DNA of 30,451 nucleotides, taken from the NCBI GenBank assembly GCA_023422555.1, contig JAFAGQ010000045.1:1-30451 (forward strand). The letters run 5' to 3'. Below the pieces are notes generated by a model that saw only the letters and a program-made list of their open reading frames with translations, was not told where the DNA came from and did no database searches. Position numbers and translations under genes: made by a program. This DNA comes from Pseudomonadota bacterium. GTDB lineage: Bacteria; Pseudomonadota; Gammaproteobacteria; Burkholderiales; Burkholderiaceae_B. Positions 14,658 to 21,368 of the stretch are shown in pieces. Position 1 is the stretch's first letter. Each line of letters begins with the position of its first letter.

Positions 14658-16910
14658 TTATTTCAAGTTTTCGTGCCTTTTTCTCGCTCTTGCGGCAAAC
14701 GCAACCAGGATTAAAAATGCAAAAATAAGTATCACAATCAAGGGAATGCCCCACGACACGTACCGTCGCCACTCATAGAATGCACTATTCTGCGGAGTAC
14801 GTGATCGTGTCACGAATTCATCACCATCAAACCATATACGGGGGCCAGACGAATCCAGTAGCACGGCTGTACCGAAATTCATGTCAAAGGGCTGCTCCAG
14901 TTGAGCTTGAGTTGAATTGACGGGATACCAAACCAGGCCATCCTGACCATGACTTTGCACTACTTGGGCTGTGCTCAACTGATCCGCCACGGTGATTGAT
15001 GACAGTTCGAGGCTGTTGGCATGAATTTGCCCGTCTTTATTTGCTCTTACCAGCCGAGCGACTCCATCTATCGGTGTCTCCATCGCGACAAAGGCTCGAT
15101 TTGGCACAACGCGGCGATTATCGGCAGCCTCAACCAGCGTAGTGCCGTGAACCGACAGACCAGTTGAGATGGCGAGATTAATGAGAGTTTGCACGCTGGT
15201 CGCCGGCTTAACAAAGTAGACTGGCGGAACGAACAACTGAGGAGTTCCGGCTAGCAGAGGAAGCACTCCTGCAAAAGTACCGTCAGGATTAGCAGCACCT
15301 TTCAGTATGTGACTGGTGGGCAGGACTGTAATTGGAAAGCCAGTCTTGCTGTAGGAAAAATCCTTCGATGCGCTCGCAGTCGAATGTTGTACAGCGCGCT
15401 GTACTGAAACCCGCAAGGTATTGTTTATGCCTATTGCGTACGGGGGAACTCGCGTAGTAAGACTCTCGGGACGCCCGTTCGCTCTCAGCTGCTTGGCATC
15501 TAACAAAACGTCATTCCAGAATATCGTCATTACGGGTCGAACGCCTGACGGATCAGTTGCAGCACTTACATCTATCGTTAAACTCTCTGCTGATCTCCCG
15601 TCGGAAGCGAACAGAGATAAAGGAATGTTTGCTACCCAGCTTCCTTTTTCATAGACCGAAAAAGTGGGTGAACTAGACCCCGCCGATACTATATCCACAG
15701 TATTGTTCGATGCTGTCTTTTCTTCAGGAACACGTAGGGGATTTTGCTGTTCTGATGTCAAAAGGGGTTCTATAGCCTGAACAAATGTGGACACTGGTTG
15801 ACTACCGCTAATATCTGCGACTGTCAGCACAGACTGGTTAGTAAACGTGCTGAGCGTAAGCCCTGACGAGGCGAGAGACTTCGCCGCAAGAGACATGCGC
15901 TCCTTGCGCCATGCGTTGAAAGCTCGAATCGCATCCGGGTCTGAATTTAGTTGGGCCTGTAAAGCGTCCAAACTACTGTTAATTTGCTCTTGTAACCGGG
16001 AATCGACAACTGCAATGTCTGCTGTCAAAGCATGCGCGCCCAGAGTAAGTAGGGCACCCGTCTGAGCCAAATCCGAAACGATGATTTGATCGCCCTTCAG
16101 AAGAGCAGCGTAAGCGGGAATTGAGGCCAGCGCGGGCGGAACCGTTACATCCTTCATATCCACGACATCGCCGATACCCGGAAAAGCGAGTACTCTCACA
16201 GGGTGCCCCAACCGCCCAAGAATCGTGCCAACTCTCCAAGCGGTATCGAATCCGCTGTGGCTAATATTTCTACCTGCGACAAGCAACACAGGTTTCTTGG
16301 GCAATATTTGCCACGCCTGGGTCACATTTGTAATACTTTGGGAGTTAAATCGATATCGTAAAACGGTATCGGAACTGACTGCCAATCGATTTCCGACACC
16401 ATGACGATTCGTACATTGGCCGACTGCAGATGATAATCCATTCCCGCACTCAGACTCTGGACCGACCGACTCCCAATCTACGTCCAACTGGATGAATTTT
16501 CCTGTTTTTTTATCTTTTGGAACTACAAGGTTTTTGCGGATTTCGCCATCAGGATCTGTGGTCAGTTCAACAACTTCGGATTCCCCTCCGACAGAAAGTA
16601 CGACGCCCGCCCGCAAGCGGCTATTCAAGACATATTTTGCTCGAAAATTGATAGACGCCGCGACCAGTTCGATGCCTTCAGTGAGCGGAAAGTAGATTCC
16701 AAGCTGTGGCTTGTCATCCGTCAATAGAATGTCCTTCGAAAAGCCAAGATCTGATAGTCGTACAGTGCGATTGACGTAGGTCTGATCCAACAACTGTCTG
16801 AACGCATCGCCGACAGGAGATGCGTTCACACTAACAGGCAGCGTGATTAATGCATTCAGAAGTACTCTCTGAACAAATGGCCGCAACGAGCCTTGCGAAA
16901 AAAGTTTCAC
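14658..16910 (-). CDS. BcsB-like polysaccharide synthase periplasmic subunit
   Basis: This 750-aa protein resembles BcsB, the periplasmic membrane-anchored partner of a processive glycosyltransferase. It has a signal peptide (cleavage near NA, residue 30), beta-rich carbohydrate-binding-like modules (TVRLSDLGF, GIYFPLTEGIELVAASINF, SFSPTF-like strands), a flavodoxin-like stretch (PVLLVAGRNISHSGFDTAWR, then TILGRLGHPVRVL) and one C-terminal helix (about 717-739) followed by ARARKRHENLK. It starts with GTG at 16910, with GAGAT about 7 nt upstream. It is the first gene of the bcsB-nfrB-nfrA operon. A BcsB-type subunit beside NfrB would guide the glycan through the periplasm. Exact family naming (BcsB versus an nfr-specific relative) is uncertain. 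Confidence 0.75.
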   Translation of the reverse strand: MKLFSQGSLRPFVQRVLLNALITLPVSVNASPVGDAFRQLLDQTYVNRTVRLSDLGFSKDILLTDDKPQLGIYFPLTEGIELVAASINFRAKYVLNSRLRAGVVLSVGGESEVVELTTDPDGEIRKNLVVPKDKKTGKFIQLDVDWESVGPESECGNGLSSAVGQCTNRHGVGNRLAVSSDTVLRYRFNSQSITNVTQAWQILPKKPVLLVAGRNISHSGFDTAWRVGTILGRLGHPVRVLAFPGIGDVVDMKDVTVPPALASIPAYAALLKGDQIIVSDLAQTGALLTLGAHALTADIAVVDSRLQEQINSSLDALQAQLNSDPDAIRAFNAWRKERMSLAAKSLASSGLTLSTFTNQSVLTVADISGSQPVSTFVQAIEPLLTSEQQNPLRVPEEKTASNNTVDIVSAGSSSPTFSVYEKGSWVANIPLSLFASDGRSAESLTIDVSAATDPSGVRPVMTIFWNDVLLDAKQLRANGRPESLTTRVPPYAIGINNTLRVSVQRAVQHSTASASKDFSYSKTGFPITVLPTSHILKGAANPDGTFAGVLPLLAGTPQLFVPPVYFVKPATSVQTLINLAISTGLSVHGTTLVEAADNRRVVPNRAFVAMETPIDGVARLVRANKDGQIHANSLELSSITVADQLSTAQVVQSHGQDGLVWYPVNSTQAQLEQPFDMNFGTAVLLDSSGPRIWFDGDEFVTRSRTPQNSAFYEWRRYVSWGIPLIVILIFAFLILVAFAARARKRHENLK

Positions 16911-17043
16911 AATTTATCTCAAAACTAATTAATTTGATCAAGATGATAGATGCGGATGCTACTGTCCAGGACGCAGGTATGTCCTTTTAAATAAGCTTCT
17001 TAAGAATCGCAGTGAGTAGTAACCGCGAGAAAACGTTCGCTCG

Positions 17044-17077
17044 ATCAGTATTGGTTTTCGTTACGGATTATACTGAT
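17044..17077. repeat. Inverted repeat in the 255-bp region between the GGDEF-EAL gene and bcsB
   Basis: ATCAGTAT (17044-17051) and ATACTGAT (17070-17077) form a perfect 8-bp inverted repeat with an 18-nt spacer, inside 16911-17165. That region must hold the promoter of the minus-strand bcsB-nfrB-nfrA operon. An operator is possible; I see no strong terminator or other gene there. Confidence 0.35.
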
Positions 17078-17165
17078 AAGGATGATCCAGAACTATTTCA
17101 AACGACATAATCATTACCAAATAATTCAAAGTGTTGTAAATTGCAGTACCCACGCCATGTCACAA

Positions 17166-18620
17166 TCAGCGGGTATTCAACGCAGCTTCCAGTTGTGCTT
17201 TAGGCATAGGCCGCCCAATCAAATATCCTTGGAACCGCCGACATCCTTTCGTGTATAAGTAATCGAGCTGCTCTTTCGTCTCCAGTCCCTCTGCCACAAC
17301 TGTCATTCCCATGGAAAGAGCTAAATTAATAATCGAATCGATGATTTTATCGGCGTTGGGATTCGTCAGAACTACTGTAACAAATTCCTTAGGTATCTTG
17401 ATTTCGGAAAAAAGCTTTGGTTCCAGTAAATAGGAAAGTGATGAGTACCCAGTACCAAAATCATCCAGTGATAAACTGATCCCTCTAGAGATGAGTTGCC
17501 GTAACTTGGTTATCGTGTCGCGAGAGCGCTTCAAAAAGACGCTTTCTGTAATTTCAAACCGGAGTCGGTCCGCATTGGCGCCTGTGCGATCAAGTATATC
17601 CAATACCGTCCGAACAAAATCAGGATGATGAAATTGTCGGGCGCTTACATTTACCGAAATGGTGAGATTCTTTCTATGCGACGAAATTGCCCAATCAGCC
17701 AACTGTAGGCAGACTGCCTCAATCATCCAAGATCCCACGGCAATGATCTGACCTGATTCTTCTGAAACAACTATAAACTCCTCGGGATTCACCATACCTC
17801 GTTCGGGATGCTCCCAACGTATAAGAGCTTCGACTCCGACCGCGCACCCGTTCTCATTTACTTGCAATTGGTAGAACACCATGAACTGCGAAAGCTCTAG
17901 CCCCTTGCGAATTTCCAGCTCGAGTGATGATCGCGACTGAACTCTTTTTTCAGAGATCGGGTCGTAAAAGTGGATTGACTCGTTCTCTGCATTTTTTGAA
18001 TCATGCATGGCTAGTTCAGCCCGTTTAATCCAAGTATTCGCCGATAGACAAGATTCATCCGAAATCGCGATACCGATATTCATGCTAATCAGCTGCTCAT
18101 GTCCCTTTACTTTCAGCAAAGACTGAAAAGGCAATTGAATTTGCTGAGCATAGTTATACGCATATTCTGTTACTTGCCTGCGCTCATGATGTCGATAACC
18201 TGGAATGATGACAAATTGGTCGCCGCCAACCCTAGCCAGGAAATCGTCAAATTTCAGCAAATCGGACAACACTCCTGCGATTTCAACAATAATACTGTCA
18301 CTCACATCTCGACCAAATGTAACAGTGATTCTCTGAAAATTGGCGAGATCGATAAATAATAAAGCTGAATACAGGACCTTGTCTGCGCTGTTGAAATTCA
18401 TTTGACTTATGAAATCCTGGACGCTGCGCTCATTGGGCAGGCCCGTAAGGAGATCAGTTCTCAAGGTCTCCGCAAGTTGCTCCTGAGCCATTTTGCGCTT
18501 TCTTACCTCTTCAAATAGGTCACGCGTGCGACTTTTTGTTCGAAGCATCAGAAAAATCCAAATAACCAACGTCACAGTTAGTAGCGCAAGAGCAGAAGCT
18601 GTAATCAGTGCTTTATACAT
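17166..18620 (-). CDS. Membrane GGDEF-EAL c-di-GMP phosphodiesterase-type protein
   Basis: This 484-aa protein has one N-terminal membrane helix (about 7-26), a linker helix, a GGDEF domain (about 55-215) whose signature is degenerate (VGGDQF, 131-136), and an EAL domain (about 232-480). EAL residues present: E264-A-L in VEALIRW, N324 in NVSARQF, E359 in ITES, D386-D387 in LDDFGTGYSS, E444 in VAEGLE and Q464 in FQGYLIG. The usual KIDxxFV reads EIKIPKEFV (407-413), replacing a conserved Asp with Pro, so activity could be altered. The ATG has no good ribosome site, and the frame stays open for 25 more codons upstream. It probably tunes c-di-GMP seen by the MshEN domain of NfrB, whose operon starts 255 bp downstream in the same direction. 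Confidence 0.88.
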   Translation of the reverse strand: MYKALITASALALLTVTLVIWIFLMLRTKSRTRDLFEEVRKRKMAQEQLAETLRTDLLTGLPNERSVQDFISQMNFNSADKVLYSALLFIDLANFQRITVTFGRDVSDSIIVEIAGVLSDLLKFDDFLARVGGDQFVIIPGYRHHERRQVTEYAYNYAQQIQLPFQSLLKVKGHEQLISMNIGIAISDESCLSANTWIKRAELAMHDSKNAENESIHFYDPISEKRVQSRSSLELEIRKGLELSQFMVFYQLQVNENGCAVGVEALIRWEHPERGMVNPEEFIVVSEESGQIIAVGSWMIEAVCLQLADWAISSHRKNLTISVNVSARQFHHPDFVRTVLDILDRTGANADRLRFEITESVFLKRSRDTITKLRQLISRGISLSLDDFGTGYSSLSYLLEPKLFSEIKIPKEFVTVVLTNPNADKIIDSIINLALSMGMTVVAEGLETKEQLDYLYTKGCRRFQGYLIGRPMPKAQLEAALNTR

Positions 18621-19159
18621 TAGCCGCCAGTTTTGTTTGCTGACTGAGTCATAAATATAGTTTCCAATATTTTTTGCGGGATGTGCAAATTTGTATCATT
18701 TATCATTATATTGGCAAATATATGGTTGCACCTGCCGTCGATACTTAAATTATCTAGCTCTTGTGCAAGTGCTGCGTCTAATAAGACTGGCAGACGAGTG
18801 TAGGTCGGCAGCGAATATTGTCACGCAATTGACCTTATCCAAACACTATTTAGACCGACTATACAGGCACAATATTACCGATTGTAACCATCAAAAATAT
18901 GTTAGATATAGACACCAATCAGAAAAAATTTGTGTACATAAGTAGTAACAATTGTTTGCTAATAGCCATCTCGCATCACTAAAAAGGCGACTAATTGCGC
19001 TTTTTGAGTCTTCAATTCCGTATTGTATATCTCAATACTGCCGTATGATTATATGTACATGATGGCCAAATTTTTGCTCTAAGAACTTGCTCCTTAGCAC
19101 TATAATATCCGACAGTGTCCAATCATATATTTAGTTACAATTAGAATCGGTTACGAGAC
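18621..19159. other. 539-bp divergent intergenic region
   Basis: This AT-rich stretch lies between the minus-strand GGDEF-EAL gene and the plus-strand REC-GGDEF gene. On the minus strand 25 sense codons lead in frame from TGA (18698-18696) into the GGDEF-EAL start and look like the end of a periplasmic domain. A TATAAT at 19101-19106, with no good -35, may serve the REC-GGDEF gene. An 84-codon plus-strand ORF (18691-18945) has no recognisable features and is probably spurious. Confidence 0.4.
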
Positions 19160-20107
19160 ATGGCAAATGACATCCACGAATATCCGTTTGAGAGTTATAT
19201 GCACCCAGCCAACGCGCGGACCCAATCCGTATTAATAGTTGATGATGTAGAGAATAATATTTCGAATGCATCCGTGGTACTGAATGATACGTGCGAAGTG
19301 ATTCTTGCACAAAACGGATTAGAGGCACTCAGACTGGCGAATAAGCTTCGTCCCGATCTGATTTTACTTAGCACCCGAATGCGCGATATGGACGGTTTTG
19401 AAATCATTAGCCAGCTGAAATCGAATCACTACACACGCGCAATTCCGATCGTTGTGATGTCAAAAGCCGGGGACGAAGTCGAGGAAACCAAAAGCTTCGC
19501 TTTAGGCGCAATTGATTACATAACAATACCTCAGAGTGCCTCCATATTACAGGCCCGAGTCAGGATCCATCTTCGAGCTGACCAGCAAAGAAAAACGCTG
19601 CAGCACTTGTCACAATTTGACGGCCTGACTGGCGTACTGAACCGAAGGATTTTCGACGATTTGCTGATGCAATGCTGGAATGCCCGAAAAGAAACCAACC
19701 GTTCTCTTTCGTTGCTTTTTATTGATGTCGATAATTTCAAAGACATAAATGACGCTTTCGGTCATTTAGTTGGCGATGATGCTTTGCGATTGGTGGCGAA
19801 GACGATAACAAACCAAATAGAACGGGCATCAGATATTGTTGCGCGGTATGGGGGGGAGGAATTCTCCTGCCTGCTTCCTAATACAGAGGTGGAAGGCGCA
19901 AAACGCCTGGCCGAGAAAATCAGAATCGCTATCAATCGACTTGAGGTGCAGGATCCTCAGGGCCGAGACACAAAGTCTCTTTCGGTTAGCATTGGCATAG
20001 CAAGTACAAGTTCTGAAGCGTATCCGAGTTATCAAGATTTTATTTCTAGTGCTGATCGTAGGCTGTATGCCGCGAAACGGAGTGGTCGAAATGTCGTCGT
20101 ATACTAA
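19160..20107 (+). CDS. Diguanylate cyclase with degenerate receiver domain (REC-GGDEF)
   Basis: This 315-aa soluble protein has an N-terminal response-regulator receiver fold (about 21-140) and a C-terminal GGDEF domain (about 148-315). The acidic pair D28-D29 is kept, but the phosphoacceptor Asp is Ser71 (DLILLSTRM) and the conserved Lys of the KP motif is Ile123 (YITIP). Phosphorylation in the normal way is therefore impossible. The cyclase half looks active: FDGLTGVLNRR, FIDVDNFKDIND, the intact GGEEF (231-235) and an inhibitory site RASD (222-225) five residues before it. It lacks a partner kinase in the window. It likely supplies c-di-GMP to the nfr exopolysaccharide system together with the GGDEF-EAL protein. 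The ATG has a weak ribosome site; M14 is an alternative start. Confidence 0.9.
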   Translation: MANDIHEYPFESYMHPANARTQSVLIVDDVENNISNASVVLNDTCEVILAQNGLEALRLANKLRPDLILLSTRMRDMDGFEIISQLKSNHYTRAIPIVVMSKAGDEVEETKSFALGAIDYITIPQSASILQARVRIHLRADQQRKTLQHLSQFDGLTGVLNRRIFDDLLMQCWNARKETNRSLSLLFIDVDNFKDINDAFGHLVGDDALRLVAKTITNQIERASDIVARYGGEEFSCLLPNTEVEGAKRLAEKIRIAINRLEVQDPQGRDTKSLSVSIGIASTSSEAYPSYQDFISSADRRLYAAKRSGRNVVVY

Positions 20108-20211
20108 AGATTTTGAGAATGAAAGTGAACTTGTGCATTTAGCGAAGTACGCGCGACAAAAATGTCAATTGTGGTTAACTTTACAAATGTGATTTTGCCA
20201 AACCAGAGCGT

Positions 20212-20240
20212 TTGTATTAAATTGTTGGTTTGTGTATTGT
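20212..20240 (+). promoter_or_regulatory. Candidate sigma-70 promoter of the small lipoprotein gene
   Basis: TTGTAT (20212-20217), a 17-bp spacer and TATTGT (20235-20240) lie 26 nt before the ATG, with AAGGA as ribosome site. Both hexamers have two mismatches from consensus, so this is only a candidate. Confidence 0.35.
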
Positions 20241-20266
20241 ATTTGTAACTTCAAGCAAGGATAATC

Positions 20267-20767
20267 ATGAAATTAATAAAAAAATCTGCGTTGACAGTCA
20301 TTCCTCTTGTATTTATGTTGGCAGGTTGCAATACGACAAATAGAGCAACCGCACCGAACGCTACCACAACTACCCCTCCTGTTCAAACGGCATCGACGCA
20401 AGGCGCCTCAGTTGATGTCTATGCGGCCAGCAACGCAGCGATCAACGGTTACCGTCCAATCCGTCTGAATAGCCAGCAGGTCATCTATATCAGCCCCCGT
20501 TCTGTGGTTAACAGAAGCCATGTTCGCGGGATCGATATCATCAAAGACACGCAGGGCCGCAATTATGTAAAACTGAGCCTGAATCCACAAGGCGTTGCGC
20601 TGATTAACAGCGTCCCCGCCAACCAGGGATTTGCCACAACAGTTGGTGGTCAGCTTGCATCACTGAACGGTGTGCGCCAGGGTAGCGATTTCCTGTTCAA
20701 CGTGCGCGATCAGCAAGTCGCTGCCAATATTGTGCAGGCGATCGTGCCTCAACAGGCTAGTCGTTAA
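20267..20767 (+). CDS. Small lipoprotein of unknown function
   Basis: This 166-aa protein has a classic lipoprotein signal (MKLIKKSALTVIPLVFMLAG, then Cys21), followed by a Thr/Ala/Pro-rich linker (about 22-50) and a compact C-terminal domain (about 60-160). The pattern YVKLSLNPQGVALINSVPAN, then GGQLASLNGVRQGSDFLFNV, resembles the small P1-head fold seen in SecD-like proteins; that is a pattern impression only. AAGGATAATC precedes the ATG, and a strong terminator follows, so the gene is monocistronic. Its GC-richer, regular codon use resembles region 1 rather than the polysaccharide genes. Function unknown; outer-membrane or periplasmic location likely. Confidence 0.75.
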   Translation: MKLIKKSALTVIPLVFMLAGCNTTNRATAPNATTTTPPVQTASTQGASVDVYAASNAAINGYRPIRLNSQQVIYISPRSVVNRSHVRGIDIIKDTQGRNYVKLSLNPQGVALINSVPANQGFATTVGGQLASLNGVRQGSDFLFNVRDQQVAANIVQAIVPQQASR

Positions 20768-20816
20768 GGGATAAGCTCCAATCTGAGCCGCCCTTCTGCT
20801 GTCACAATATGGATAC

Positions 20817-20852
20817 AAGCCTTGTGGAATGAGAAGCCCACAAGGCTTTTTT
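20817..20852 (+). terminator. Rho-independent terminator after the lipoprotein gene
   Basis: AAGCCTTGTGG (20817-20827) pairs perfectly over 11 bp with CCACAAGGCTT (20838-20848), with a 10-nt loop; the stem end runs into TTTTTT (20847-20852). Strong intrinsic terminator. Confidence 0.92.
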
Positions 20853-20954
20853 GTTAGCCATTTTTAGATCGTTTCGTGCCGCCTGACAGAACCGACTTCT
20901 TTTAAACTCATCATCATCGCACGAATGTGTCACCAATAAAAGAATACTAATACC

Positions 20955-20967
20955 GAGGAAATTCCTC
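20955..20967. promoter_or_regulatory. 13-bp palindrome upstream of the double-CxxC gene
   Basis: GAGGAA-A-TTCCTC is a perfect palindrome with a one-base centre, followed by two ATATTC copies (20977-20982 and 20989-20994) and a TATAAT at 21033-21038. It lies about 115 bp before the small gene at 21082 and could be a regulator site; no binding protein can be named. Confidence 0.35.
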
Positions 20968-21081
20968 TATTCCTAGATATTCTGCTTGATATTCTACAAA
21001 CTTACGAATATCGCACAATTAAGCCAACTCGTTATAATTGACAAAAATATTACAGATACCATAAGAGAAGGAGGAGACGAT

Positions 21082-21297
21082 ATGAAAATGTTTTCTATCT
21101 ACAGCGGCCAGGATGCCGGCGAACTGGATGCCAAGCACACGAACGTTCTCGTGTGTTATGAATGTGCGGCTTCGGAAATGAATGCATTCGAAGATGCAGA
21201 TGAAGTGATCGAAATTTCGTGCGATCCAAACTACGAAGATCGATGCAAGTTATGTGGAAAAACATTCGCCCAGGAAATTGAAGATCGGTCTGCGTGA
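21082..21297 (+). CDS. 71-aa protein with two CxxC motifs
   Basis: This short cytosolic, acidic protein contains CYEC (about residues 25-28) and CKLC (about 56-59), the spacing of a single zinc-ribbon-like site or a rubredoxin-type metal knuckle. The open frame starts further upstream, but AAGGAGGAGACGAT directly before ATG 21082 is a near-perfect ribosome site and fixes the start. A bidirectional terminator hairpin follows 42 nt downstream. I do not recognise the family. The strong ribosome site and preserved cysteines argue that it is a real gene. Confidence 0.7.
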   Translation: MKMFSIYSGQDAGELDAKHTNVLVCYECAASEMNAFEDADEVIEISCDPNYEDRCKLCGKTFAQEIEDRSA

Positions 21298-21338
21298 CGC
21301 AATACCTGAGACTAAATTATCCTGAACTACAGTAAACT

Positions 21339-21368
21339 GCGACCAAGTCAGCCTCCTGATTCGGTCGC
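21339..21368. terminator. Bidirectional terminator hairpin between convergent genes
   Basis: The arms 21339-21351 and 21356-21368 form a 13-bp stem with one mismatch and one G-T pair around a CCTC loop. The outer 6 bp, GCGACC/GGTCGC, are perfect. The hairpin ends on the first base of the kpsC stop codon and lies between the stops of two convergent genes. T-runs are short on both sides, so strength is uncertain. Confidence 0.6.

Noticed and set aside
18691..18945. 84-codon plus-strand ORF in the divergent region
   Set aside because: No ribosome site, unusual composition rich in Tyr, Arg and His, and no recognisable motif; it also overlaps the likely control region.
21038..21065. TTGACA at 21038 with a CATAAG -10 as promoter of the 71-aa gene
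   Set aside because: Transcription would start at about 21072, inside the ribosome site, so this promoter would not give a translatable message. The TATAAT at 21033 is more useful, although its -35 is weak.
20986..21081. Upstream extension of the double-CxxC gene
   Set aside because: The extra 32 codons cover the likely promoter and ribosome site.
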